Shown here: piece after piece, positions 30,378-41,835 of the stretch
Position numbering within the stretch: position 1 is the stretch's first letter
Layout: every line of letters begins with the position of its first letter
NCBI GenBank assembly: GCA_037367355.1
Contig: CM074696.1
Coordinates: 3,286,001 to 3,350,000 of the forward strand
DNA length: 64,000 bases
Origin: Neoscytalidium dimidiatum
Taxonomy: Eukaryota > Ascomycota > Dothideomycetes > Botryosphaeriales > Botryosphaeriaceae
Direction: 5' to 3'
Made by a program: the position numbers and the translations under genes
The notes under the pieces: generated by a model
The model's input: only the letters and a program-made list of their open reading frames with translations
Database searches by the model: none
What the model was told of the DNA's origin: nothing

Positions 30378-32442
30378 GGTGAGGGGTGAGGTGTGGTGAA
30401 AGTGAGGTGGAGAGTCCGGGGCGGGCGGAAAGTTGGCAGTGGCGGCGGGGGTGTGCTGTGAGCTTGGATTTTAGTGAACTGGGGCCCCGAAGGGCTGTGG
30501 AGAGCGGGCCCTGGGATTGAGAAGCGCTGGCGAGGAGGGGATGAGGCGCGCGAGCGAGGTATATCTGTCAGAAGCGGAGTGACAGCCCAAAAGTCGGCGC
30601 AGCTCTCCGGGCGCTGTGGAAAAGGTGGCTGGCAGGTGTCGTGGTGGACGAAGATGACGCACGGGCCGCGATTATGACGACGCTGGGCTCTGGGCAGCTA
30701 TCGCCGGAGGCCTGCCGCCAGTGCGCCGCGGAGGATGTGCGACAGGATTGGCAGACCGCCCAAACCGCGGCCCTCAGCTGCCCACTGCGCCCTTCCGCCA
30801 GTTTCGTCGGGCGCGAACGTGCACCCTGCATGACACCCGCTCTGGCGCTGGGCGAGCTGGCCGGCAGCAGCAGCAGCATCAACGCATGCCATCCGCTAGG
30901 CGCCGCCTCCTCCACAGGCACCGTCGCCGTTGGGCACGAATGGGCCGGCGTCAAAGCCGATGAGTGTGTCAGGCCGGCGAGCTGTTCAATCTCCGCTGTC
31001 GCACGGCTCGACGATGGGCTCAGCGCGCATTGTTTTGGGCAAAGGTACCTTCTGGCACGCATGGCTATCCCAGACTCGCCCACGATGGCGCCCGCCTAGC
31101 ACAGTCAGGAGCATGACGCCGTGGCTCGGCTCTCTCGTTACCTCTCGCCTCACTCAACGACAGGCCACCACGCTCTCAGACCACATCGTCCCCACACTGC
31201 CTGCGCATGCCGCCTGCTGAGACAGACATAAAGGCAGTCAGACGTGCTCCGTGTCTGCAGCTGCCCGAACTTCACATACCGGACAGTGGCGAGAGCGCCA
31301 GCCGCGGCGAGGTGCACAGGAGAAAAACCCCGTCAACATACCTGCAGGTACACCAAGCCCTTCCAATTTGCTCAACGTGGACATGGCGAAATCTAGATGC
31401 CTGCTGTCAGCCATGACGTCCGCCAACGGGAAGACCAAATCAGAGACTCGGTGGGCCAACCGGTCTGTGGTTGCAAGCGCGATTGGAGCGGATGCAAAGG
31501 AGTACGAGAGCTCACGCGCAAATCAAAAGAAGGGAAAGGCGGATGTTGTGCGCCACTGCTTTCATGTGGGGGAGAGGAGAGCGACAAATAGGAAAGATGA
31601 CCTTGGATCCGGTTGGTGCTGAGTAGTATCTGTCACAACCCGCTAGAGACGAAAAGGGCGGCGAATTTTACCACAGGAGAACTTGCATCTCGGATTCAAT
31701 TCGCAGGTGGAGAGACTTAAGTCGAGGTGGTGCGGGCTTCTTAGGGATATTCACCACGGTTACCTGCGTCATCGCGCCACTTCAGGCGAAGAGTGCCGTC
31801 CCGCCTTCCCCGCTCATCTTCTTGCTTGACGCTCCATGGAGATGAATTTTTCCCACTATACACTTTATCAGGCTTCCGAGATGCAACCAGCTGTACTCTA
31901 TAGCCTCAGTATCGACGAATCCGCAAGTTCTACTACTGGAAACTTTGATCACAGCCAAGGGATAAGATGTTGTTACGTACAGTTTCATTGTTCATGCATG
32001 TCTCTGGGACCGGCCATCGGATAGCTCTCGCCAGTCCACGGCACGGGCCGTGGAACTTTCTGCTGAAATTCCGCTAACTTCGCCTCTCTCGAAAAACGTT
32101 GAATGCTTAAATGCGAAAGATCTCCTACCGAAGTGGGCACTCTATCTACGCCTGACAGAGTCATTGTACCGATTGGACTACATCATGTTAATGAGCAGAA
32201 GTCTGGTTTTCCTTGACGAATTTCGTCTCCGTCTACCGGATTCGTCCACGAATTAGTTTCGTGGTTTGTTGAGAGTGAGGGGACTATTGGTCGTGTGAAC
32301 AGGATAGCTTCGGTCATTGTGGAGAAGCTAATGAGATCTGATGGTCATTGATCTTGCCTCCTTGCTGCACCATTTAGAGATAAATATTCGTCATTTTGGT
32401 AAGTTTTGCGAAATCCATATCCTTGCCTTCTCACTCGTTACC
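30378..32442. other. GC-rich intergenic stretch, no convincing gene
   Basis: About 2 kb. The left half is GC-rich, with long chance open frames on both strands (30568-31083 minus and 30641-31099 plus) that lack any domain signal. The right half is AT-richer and contains the promoter of the secreted protein. Nothing recognised. Confidence 0.5.
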
Positions 32443-33481
32443 ATGAGAGTCTGTCTCGTGCCTATCACTTTTGCTGCCGCTGCTTCAGCGGCTGCTCTTC
32501 CTGGTGTGACCCATAAAGGTTCCTGCTTCAAAATCAATGGTTTCCCTGAAAAAAGCTTCGGCTCCTTCTACTACCACCGTGCTGGTGGAACCGTTACCAA
32601 TGAGCAGGGATCTAACTGTGGCTGGGGTAGTAGCGGCCATAAATTCTCCTGCGGAGAGCAAACAACCGGTGTGTAGACAGTATCGAGACCTCTCACAATG
32701 AACATTACTGATGCGCTGCGCTACAGAGAACAATAAATGGATACTCAAAGACGACGGTTACGTGACATGGCCAGGCCATAAGAATGGGTACTTCGCTTGC
32801 TATGACAAAGCCATAGTCGATGCCGAGATCTATCTCTTCCCCCAGGAGGGTAAGAAATGCGAGAAGGTCTACGCGAAGAAGTGCCCATGCCCGAAGCCTC
32901 CTCAACAGCCATGCGACCATCCAAAGCCTCGGCCTCACCCTCACCGTAACCCGTTCGAAATAAAACCTCCAGGCAAATCATCTGGCTACCCTCCCCCGCC
33001 AACGTATAAGCCTGGGGCATATCCTACACTGGGCCTATCAAGACGTACGACTCCGCATCCACCCATCAGTCCTTCGCCAGACCATGATTACACTCCACCA
33101 CGGCCTTACAACGAGCCAAACCGCTGCACCAAGTGCAGACCTCCTCATGTTACGAGGCCTTGTATCAAGTGCCCACCTCTTGATACTCCAAAGCTGCCAA
33201 ATCCTTGCCTCGAATGCCTACCGCCTCAACCGAAGCCATGTGCAAACAAGCCTGATACGCCCTGTGGAAAGAAACCCGGCCATGATATCTGGAATCACGA
33301 CCCTGCAGAAAAGCCCGACTATGAGCAAAATTCCGGCCACCTCGAGACCGACTTCCAACCGATTGAACTTCCAAAAAATGACTCAAATGCCGGTCAAGTA
33401 GAACCCGACCACCAGACAACAGATGACTCTACCTCTAGCCAGTCTGAAGCTGAGTCTGCAACCGATGACAAGCAAGATTAG
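32443..33481 (+). CDS. Secreted Cys- and Pro-rich protein
   Basis: Exons 32443-32668 and 32727-33481; 326 residues. MRVCLVPITFAAAASAAALPG is a signal peptide. The region up to about residue 135 has eight or so spaced cysteines with aromatic residues (SCFKINGFPEKSFGSFYY, GSNCGWGSSGHKFSCGE, NGYFACYD), like a small folded extracellular domain. After KKCPCPKPPQQPC comes a Pro-rich stretch with three CxxC units, each followed by Pro (RCTKCRPP, CIKCPP, CLECLPP), and then PKPCANKPDTPCG. The C terminus is acidic and Ser/Thr/Asp-rich with no GPI signal. An in-frame ATG at 32341 would hide the signal peptide, so I prefer 32443. I do not recognise the family; a wall-associated or host-interaction protein is possible, but that is inference. 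Confidence 0.75.
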
Positions 33482-33926
33482 CAGTCCGATGAGAGTTTGC
33501 AGTCTACTCTGGCAACAAAATACCATTTTCGATGGCATGCTATTTTTAATGATGGTTAAACCTGCACACTGGATTGCTGCGCGATAAGTGATTTGTATCT
33601 CCTTTCTTCGCTCTTTCTCGAAACATCACGACAACAACATGGAGCGCAATAGGTTCTAAGGTGACTTAGAAACGCCATTCTCTTCATCCAGAGCGGGATC
33701 CCACGGTTCCGACTCGATCCGATTCTTGACGACTGTGGAGTGGAAATTGTGGTGTCGATACGTTTGTATAAAACTATCGTTTTACATGCCGTGTTCCGCA
33801 TGTGAACCAGTAGAACCATTAGCAGATAGTCCCATGATGCGGTAAATCAAGCAGACTACCAGCATGGGAACCAAGAAATATCCTCGTACAATCTAATCAT
33901 GCGTGCAATACCATCTCTTTCAGTAA
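33482..33926. other. Convergent intergenic spacer
   Basis: 445 bases between the secreted protein gene and aim41, transcribed towards each other. Nothing recognised. Confidence 0.5.
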
Positions 33927-34499
33927 TCATTTGCCCAGTGCCTCTTTCACAACCTTCGCCAGATCTCCCTTTTCCACCATGCGGCCTTCTAGTGCGCCGC
34001 CTGGTCCCGTAATCTTTTCCATGACCTTGCCCATCGCGGGCTTTCCGTCCGTCCAGCTATCGATAGTCTCCTTAACAATGCGCTGAAGCTCATCGACAGT
34101 CACAATGCCTCCCATTGAGTCCTCGATCTCGCCAACATAGGTCTTCAGCACCTCCGCGCTGCTGTCCTCCTTCTCCGCCAAGTCCTCTCGTTTCGCATCC
34201 CGGAACTGTTGAGCAGCGTCTTTGGATTGATTGATCTTCTTCAACAGCAAAGCACGCAGCTGCAAATCATCAGAGATAGGCTTGGGGGTCTTGGAAGCGT
34301 TAGTGATGTCGTTGAGGATGCTGCGGACGACGGCGAGCTTGGCAGTGTCCTTGGAGCGCATGGCGGTCTTCATGTCGTCGCGTAGGCGCGAGAGGATAGG
34401 AGATGAGGCGCCGGCAGTGGAGGAGTGTCGGACAAAAGCGCGCATGCAGCGCAAGCAGAGGCGAGCGGGGCGCAGACGGGCTGACAGAGAGAGTGACAT
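33927..34499 (-). CDS. aim41: Aim41, GatB/YqeY-domain mitochondrial protein
   Basis: Single-exon gene, 190 residues. The N terminus MSLSLSARLRPARLCLRCM...RHSS is a mitochondrial-type presequence: Arg-rich, with Ser and Leu and no acids. The rest is a YqeY/GatB C-terminal-like domain: LRDDMKTAMRSKDTAKLAVVR, LNDITNASKTPKPISDD, QQFRDAKREDLAEKE, then GKVMEKITGPGGALEGRM and DLAKVVKEAL. The domain is shared with tRNA-amidotransferase subunits, but the short yeast Aim41 has no proven enzyme function. Divergent from nup170, with start codons about 0.5 kb apart. Confidence 0.9.
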   Translation of the reverse strand: MSLSLSARLRPARLCLRCMRAFVRHSSTAGASSPILSRLRDDMKTAMRSKDTAKLAVVRSILNDITNASKTPKPISDDLQLRALLLKKINQSKDAAQQFRDAKREDLAEKEDSSAEVLKTYVGEIEDSMGGIVTVDELQRIVKETIDSWTDGKPAMGKVMEKITGPGGALEGRMVEKGDLAKVVKEALGK

Positions 34500-35002
34500 G
34501 ATCGAGGTCGGACACGGTTATGACAAAGGTGAAAGGCGCGTTTGTATCTATCAATCAATCCTATCAACGATTATTCAGGGCCCACAATAGGAGCCTAGAC
34601 GATAATGCATACCTTGAGAGGTTGAATCGGCCTGTGCGGAGAACAATTGGAGTTGTGTGAATGTGCTAGCAAGGCGAGGTAGAAAAGTGCAGGGCAAGCA
34701 AGCTCTCGCCGCCAAGACTTTTGCACCGTGGAGCTCTCGTCTGCTGCGCGGTCCCGGTCCTTCACCACCGCAAAACAGCCAGCGGCGCCAGCTTCTGTCG
34801 CCGACGCCCCAACCTCCTCCGTCGCGCCGCGCACCGACCTCCGTCCTATTTCTGATCCTTTCTTCTACCGTCCCTTTTGTACGCATGTCCTTAGAGCAGT
34901 CATTGCCTCCGCCTCGACTCCTTCAGCTCTGCCTTTGGGCGACCTTTTAATATCTCGGTCTTCGTCGCCTGCATCGTGCCTTCAACGCGCCCGCCCGCAG
35001 AC
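34500..35002. promoter_or_regulatory. Divergent promoter, aim41 / nup170
   Basis: 503 bases between the two start codons. C/T-rich leader before nup170. No TATA box or repeated element stands out. Confidence 0.5.
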
Positions 35003-38000
35003 ATGAACCCCGCGACGCCGCAGAGGCCTCTTCCTGGTGCCTTCCTGATGACACCTGGCCCTGGAACGCGTCCATCTCAGCCTGTCTTCCGCGTCGGCAC
35101 CGCGCCAGTAAATCCTCCGCCGCAACCTCAGCAACCCGTCGTACCCGCACCTGCGCCCACGCTAGCACCTCCTGCAGTTCAGCAACAGCAGCAGCAGCAG
35201 CAGCAACCCGAGATTAAACCGATTGAGCGCGCCGCGAGGACCGTCAACGATACGTTGACCCAGGAAGCGAGATACCCAGATCTGGATAGCTATATAACGC
35301 GTAAGTCCACCTGCAGCTACGCGATATTTGGGTTCGAGGCTGACCGTAGCGACAGAGGGAATATCCTCCGACTATGACATCCCCAAGAGTAACGCGTTGG
35401 CACCGTACCAGCAGGTTAAGACCTACAATATCCCTGACCGGATATTCGAGCAGTACAATGAGGCGCAAGTATCAACCATGATGGGCCTTTTCGCCGAGCT
35501 GAGCCATGCCTGGGTTGTAATAGATAATGCGCTGTACCTCTGGGACTACACGCTCCCAACTCCTGACCTGATCGGCTTTGAGGACCAGCCCAATATCATC
35601 ACCGCCGTTAAGCTCGTCAAGCCGCGCGCAAAAGTCTTCGTCGAGGCCATCACTCATCTCCTCGTCGTCGCTACGACTACCGACATGATTCTCATTGGTG
35701 TCGCACATAAGAAGACTCCGGAGGGTGTCAATGAGGTTGCGTTATACCAGACGAACATGCGGGCATCCATTCGGGGGCTTGGTGTCAGGTGTATTGAGGG
35801 CTCTGCGAAGACTGGACGGATCTTCTTTGGCGGAGAGGTCACAGACGACGTGTATGAACTCACGTACCAGCAGGAGGAGAAGTGGTTCGGTAGCAAATGC
35901 GGCACCGTCAACCATGTCAACAAGTCTGTGATCAACTACGTCAACAATTCCTTCAAGCTCTCTTTCACCTCTACAATGCTTAAGCCCGTCCTCAGCATTG
36001 TTAAGCCAGCATCGAAGGAGCATGTGGTACAGATGGTTGTGGATGACAGCAGGAACCTTCTTTACACGCTTTCAAGCCAGTCCGCAATACGCGTTTTTCA
36101 CATGAAGAACATGGCATCACTGGATTGCGTTATTACCAGAACCTTCCAGACTATTCGAACCCAAATTGGTCATATGGTGGCTGCGTCAGATCTGATCACT
36201 TCTCAGACCGAGCTGGCTTCTATTACGCCCATTTCTGCTACGGAGGCCTCAAGATTGGCCCTTATGGCAGTTACGAATACTGGATGCCGCATCTTCCTCA
36301 GTGCCACTTCTGGTGGATTCTACTCCACTGATATTACTAGTGCCCCCACGAGCATGCAGGTACACCACGTCAAGTTCCCCCCTGGCAAGACGGATCCCGC
36401 AAGCAGTCAACCTATTCAGCAAATTGGTGGCTATCAGGTCACTCCCATCGATACCAACTCGCGTAATTTGACTGTGACGACAAAGGCCGCACGATTCTCG
36501 CCCGGATATTTCCTCTGCTTCGTCCGCGATGAGGCTTCGCAGGCCGAAAAACTGTTCGTTTCGTCTCCGGATTCTGGAAGAATCGCAAGGCCTGCTGAGC
36601 CGGCACAGGTTCCGAGATTCTACGAGAAGGGCCAATGGATTCCGCTGGGTAGCAATACGCAGGATGTTGGATTGGCAACTGCACCATTCGGGGCCACGAG
36701 CACGCCGCTCGGTTTTGGAAATGAGCTGGCGGTTCAGTTCGACAAAGCCACGAGTGAATTTGCCATTCTTACGAATACAGGCGTACACACAATCCGTCGT
36801 CGGAGATTGGTTGATGTTTTTGCGGCTGCAATCAAGGCTGGCGGCGGCGAGGATGGTCTGGAAGCAGAGATCAAAAACTTTGTGAGGGTTTATGGTCGTA
36901 GCGAGACGTGCGCGACTGCGCTTGCTGTGGCTTGTGGGCAAGCTTCCGATGTTACTCATGACTACCGTGTCGCCAAGTTAACAGACAACGAAACTCTGGA
37001 GTCTGCCCGCAAGGCCTTTATTGAATACGGCGGCAAGCCGACGTACAACGAGAACCTGCAGTTGGACAACAACGCTGATCGTCTTGACAACGTGCGCCCC
37101 TCGCCTCGCCATGATGGTGTAGCTCTCTACATTTCCCGCCTACTACGTTCAGTCTGGAAGGCTCCTATTTTGAAGGAAGGTGTGTCAGCAGCAGGCGGTT
37201 TTGAGGTCAAGCCTACTGTTGAGCTACTGAAGCTTCAGAGCATTCAGCGCGATCTCACGCATCTTCAAGAGTTTCTTGACCACAATAAGAGTTTTATTGA
37301 AGGTTTGGCTGGGCCCGAGGCTTTAGGTCGCGTAGCGACTCCGCAAGAGGAGATCGCCCTGCGCGGTGAACACCGTGCGATGAACTCTCTCATGAAGCTC
37401 CTAACGAATGTCATCGAGGGCATCTCTTTTGTCCTTGTCCTCTTTGATGAGAAGGTCGAGGAGATAGTTCTATCTCTTCCCGAGAATGTAAGGGTGTCAG
37501 TCCGCCAGTTGACTTTTGAGAGTCTTTTCGCTGCTGCGAATGGCAGAGATTTGGCCAAAGAGCTGGTCAAGGCTATTGTTAACCGCAACATTGAAAAAGG
37601 CTCAAATGTTGACACTGTGGCTGAGGCACTTAGGAGGCGATGTGGCAGCTTCTGTAGCGCCGATGATGTTGTCATTTTTAAAGCGCAAGAGAAGTTAAGG
37701 AAGGCCCAGGATGCGGGAGCAAACTCCGAGATAGGACGCCAGCTGCTCAATGACAGCTTGAACTTGTTCCAGAAGGTAGCTTCAAGCTTGTCCATGGAAC
37801 ACTTGCAGGCCGCCATCGACCAATACATTTCCATGTCTTTCTTTGCCGGTAAGTCACAAGCTTGGTTTTGAGCATCTATCCAAGCTGACACGCACAGGTG
37901 CCATCCGTCTCAGCTTGCGGGTCGCACAACAACTGGATCGTGGCAACAAAGCTCTCGGCTATATCAAGGATGGCATGCTTCATACAGTAAGTAAACTAAT

Positions 38001-39351
38001 GCAAACTGTTATACTGCGCAGAGCTAATGAACTGTAGGATCCAAGGAAGAAGGAGTATGATTCGCGCAAGGCTTGCTACAACCTTGTTCACAAGATCATC
38101 ATGGCCGTTGATGCAGCGGCGAAGACAGAACCTGAAATGATTGATGGCCAAATTACGCCAACCGCAAGAAGGAAGATCGAGGCGTATGACGAGATCAACA
38201 ACTCACAGGATGAAGTATTCCAGACCGACCTCTATGACTGGTACTTGGAGCAGGGATGGAGTGACCGTCTGCTAGAAATCGACTCTCCGTACGTCATCAA
38301 GTACTTGGACCGCAAGTCGGAAGAGGAGGCTAGGCATGCCGATTTGCTCTGGAGGTATTACGCACACCACCACCGCTTCTTCGAGGCTGCTACTGTCCAG
38401 CTTCAGTTGGCCAAGAGTGGATTCGACTTGTCGCTCGAGCACCGGATACGCTATCTCAGCCAGGCCAAGTCAAATGCATCAACACGTTTGACTGGCTTGG
38501 CAGATATTCCACTATCGCGACAGTCTCGCCAAGAGCTTCTCCGCGAAGCTTCGGATCTGCTGGACCTGGCTAACATTCAGAGTGACATCCTGGACCGCAT
38601 GAAGGGCGAGCGCCGCCTATCTCCCGAACGCAAGCCGGAAATAATCAGGTCCCTGAATGGCCAAATCCTGCCCCTTGACGACGTAAGTTTCTCCCCACCC
38701 CCAATTTGAGCTTCTACGTAATACTGACCATGGTGCGCGAAGCTCTACGGCAACTTCGCTGACCAGGCCGGCTACTACGACCTCTGCCTCCTCATTTACC
38801 AAGTCGCCGACCACCGCGACCTCGCCAACATCCGCGCCACGTGGCAAAATCTCCTCGAGCAAACCCACGAGTCCGCCCAACTCCAGAATCAGCGCCCCTG
38901 GGAAGTCGTCGCCGAAACCGTCCGCGAACTCGGTGCCCGCCTCAACCTCTCCGATACCACGTTCAACATTCCCACCGTCCTGCCGCTCCTTGAGACCTAC
39001 GCTTTCACCCACCAGCGCGGCGTCGGCCCCCAGACTTGGGTCGTTGACGTCTTTCTCGATCTGGGCGTCGCGTTCGACCAGGTCGTGGCGGTGCTGGAGA
39101 GCATTTTTTATAATAACGAGGCGCCGTTCGTCGGCCGCCAGCGCCGCTGGATCGCGCACGATCTGGTCCATGTCGTGGACGTGTGGTTTAATGAGAGTAC
39201 GAGGGGCGGTGGGTACGCGTTTGGGGGCGTGGAGAACGCGGCGATGGTGCAAGAGTTGCTGCGGGTAGTGGAGGAGAATGGCGTGCTGGAGAGGGATTGG
39301 ATGGCGTTGGCGGTGGATTTGAGGGCGAGGATCGAGATGGTGTTGAGATAG
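35003..39351 (+). CDS. nup170: Nucleoporin Nup170/Nup155
   Basis: Inner-ring scaffold nucleoporin. Exons 35003-35300, 35356-37848, 37898-37986, 38038-38682 and 38743-39351; 1377 residues, a usual length for the family. The N-terminal 75 residues are Pro/Gln-rich and contain a polyQ run. The beta-propeller part begins around TVNDTLTQEARYPDLDSYI and carries the conserved block around AELSHAWVVIDNALYLWDY (WVVID.LYLWDY), followed by GLGVRCIEGSAKTGRIFFGG. The C-terminal alpha-solenoid ends with WMALAVDLRARIEMVL. Intron 1 joins SYIT to QGISSDYDIPKSN in frame. All junctions are phase-consistent. The third exon is only 89 nt. Open frames on the reverse strand here are shadows of this gene. Confidence 0.95.
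35178..35208 (+). repeat. CAG/CAA repeat coding polyglutamine in Nup170
   Basis: A tract of CAG and CAA triplets encodes about nine consecutive Gln near residue 60-70, in the disordered N terminus. The mix of CAA and CAG stabilises it. Confidence 0.85.
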
Positions 39352-41562
39352 AGAGGATGCGAGGAGTCGCAAAAGGTGGCCTAGGCTGTAGGATTATGGA
39401 CGGTAGAGATGGGCGGGATTGGAAGCGTAATAGTTGAATACGGGTTGCATCATGGAGATATGAGGACGACGGGATAGTGCGATTTGTCATAGGGCATGGA
39501 GGGGCGTGTTTGGCGTGGAATTACCTTTTTTTACCCCTCTGCTTTTTCTTTTAAGCTCCTTTTACTTTGGATCATCATGGGTCGTGGAGCGGCAGTAAAA
39601 GTTTCATTTCAACTTCTTCGATACAATCTTCTTAACTTTTGAGATCGGACGGGATCGTCTTTTCAAATCTTTTTTGTTCCTTTTCTTTGCTGTCCTTAAC
39701 CGGTGGCTTCTCTCTCTCTGCTTGATTGCATCTGTGAAAGAACAGTGGGATCTTTTAGTTGGATGTTTCGACAGTTTGACGATGGTAGTTGTATGTGAAT
39801 GGATGGGTCGCAGTGGCGAATGGACTTCAAGTGCGGACTTGGGAGAAGCAGTGGGGCTGTAGATAGAAAGTGAGCAGCAGATACAATGCCGTGGAGTTCT
39901 GTGTCCTGAGTCCTTGGTACGACTGAAGCAGTGATTATTGAATCCGCTTCTGATGTTGAAAAAACCGTTTTTTCAGTGCGTAGGAGAGTATCACAATCGA
40001 AATTGATTGATTTAATGGGACTACGCAAGAAAACCCCCCGACGTTACGAGCCCGAGCTAGCGGCCTCAGGATACATAGCAAAAGACTGCATTGCAATAGT
40101 ATGTGTATGTCAAAGCTTTGTGTCTACCACCCCGCAGACATTTCGCTAGATACTTCGCAAAGAATGATAATCCCAGCAAGTACTGCAGCCCCTATTGTAG
40201 GTAACCGTACAGAGCTAGAAGAGGCTCCGTACTAGTAGATAAAAGCTGTAAGAAGAGATTTTTGACGGTCTTAATCTTGTGGAATGGCTCCTGTTTCTAC
40301 TCTCACAGGCTTTCGTTGCCAATCTTCGTTCCCACATATTGTATCAGGTAATGTCGCCTGACGTGGAGTTGGTTAAGACTCTATTCGTACACGAAATGAT
40401 ACTACACCGAGATGGTATACTCTTTTGCGGCTGCATATCAGACACACATGGAAAGATGCCAATGCCCGTACGTGCTTGGATGAACTTCTCCGCTGCAGCT
40501 ATCTGGCCCTCTGGGACGACCTCCTGTAATGGAGTTAGCCCAGGGATCAATTTGAAGAGGTCGTGTTGGTACACCAACCCCACCAATGCTTTCATTTGAA
40601 GTGAGCCACCTACCAAAGCCAAGAATAACCAAGCAGCAGGAACAAATTACTCATGCTTATCCGTATATTGCTTTTCTGCCCCCAGGTAGGGGGGTAGTAC
40701 AACTAGTGGTACACGGTCTCTTTCAACGAGAGATACCTCAGGCAAGATTTGAAAATCTGCTGGTGACAGCGCTGATTGATCCTATTATGGCGCTTTCAAA
40801 GGTAGCTACTTCAGTCGTTCTATACCCGTTCTTCGAGACATGGCATTCAGGCCTCCGTCTCAAACATTAATACATCTTGAGCTCACAGTTCATGACGAAT
40901 ATTCATTCAAAATCCCTCTACACAATCGAAAAATGTTCCACAACGGCTGTGTTTCTAAACCGAATGACGCAATCAATGCTACATATGATTATTATACGTA
41001 TTAATATGTATGTGATCTCGTTTTATATGACAAACAACTCTGCACGCCCCAAGATACATGAACTTTAATAAAGCATAGTTCAGATATTTCAAGGCCTGTG
41101 TAATATGGTTCGTCACGGCAGTCATTCATATCAAGAGTGGTCACAGATATCTAGACATCAAGGGGCTGAGGAAATTTTGTTTGCTACTCGCCAATACCTC
41201 CAAGAAAACAGACATTCCGAGATAAAGAGAGCGAATAGGACTCGAGGTCCGCGTAGTGCATAATGAGTGGTGCGACTTGCCCTTTCCCCTTAAATCCTGC
41301 CATCAGCACCCAAAGTTAGAGTCTCAAACTATCCCTTAATGAAAAAAATATCAATATCCACGAAAATGAACGTTGACTTGGGAATACATTTTTCATACCT
41401 TCAAGGCGAGTAGCCCTCATCCAAGCCGCTCACATCCCTAGCGATCGTTGTTAATGCATCATAGCTTTAAACATCAAGCACGTTATAGACTTACAGATAA
41501 CGTTCTTCACCGAAGAGGATGCCGTATATTCAACGGACCTGCAGCAACTCCAGCACCCCTAC
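39352..41562. other. Gene-poor stretch with unexplained open frames
   Basis: About 2.2 kb with no recognisable gene. Two open frames have fairly protein-like composition but no family match: 40586-40870 (+; GVVQLVVHGLFQREIPQ, PIMALSKVATSVVLYPFFE) and the opposite frame 40344-40622 (-; HDLFKLIPGLTPLQEVV). Either could be a fragment of a decayed gene. The region is AT-richer than the neighbouring genes, with a short intergenic tail of the nup170 gene at its left. Confidence 0.4.
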
Positions 41563-41835
41563 TTATGTGAGCTTGGCTGCTAGCGTATAAAAGGAGCGGA
41601 ATTCATACTCCGAAGTCAACCGGCTCCTTTTTGTTGGTATACAAATTAGCCTTTTGGCCCACAAGTCAATTACAAAGGCGCTAACCCAATCGGAGGGGCA
41701 CTCCGGCCTCTCAGATGCACACATCCTCCAGCAGATCTTGGGCTTGTCGTCGCCATCATCAAACGGCATCTGGCGGCGGGGAGAGCAGAGGCCGGTAACG
41801 GCAAAGAGGGCAAGGGCAACGGTGGCGTACTTCAT
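41563..41835 (-). CDS. Small secreted Cys-containing protein (candidate effector)
   Basis: Open frame of 90 residues. MKYATVALALFAVTGLCS is a signal peptide with a typical hydrophobic core. The mature part starts RRQMPFDDGDDKPKICWRM and has cysteines in ICWRMCASERPECPSDW, a pattern common in small secreted fungal proteins (CW..C....P.CP..W). After SDW the sequence no longer looks like such a protein. A GT donor immediately after the TGG codon with an AG about 35 bases on would give an alternative ending (ANLYTNKKEPVDFGV), but that intron is very short. The 3' end is therefore uncertain. It stands alone in an accessory-like, AT-rich stretch. I do not assign a function. Confidence 0.55.
   Translation of the reverse strand: MKYATVALALFAVTGLCSPRRQMPFDDGDDKPKICWRMCASERPECPSDWVSAFVIDLWAKRLICIPTKRSRLTSEYEFRSFYTLAAKLT

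Noticed and set aside
30568..31099. Overlapping 150-170-codon frames on both strands in the GC-rich spacer
   Set aside because: Composition is chance-like, with no start context and no domain; two frames on opposite strands of the same bases cannot both be believed.
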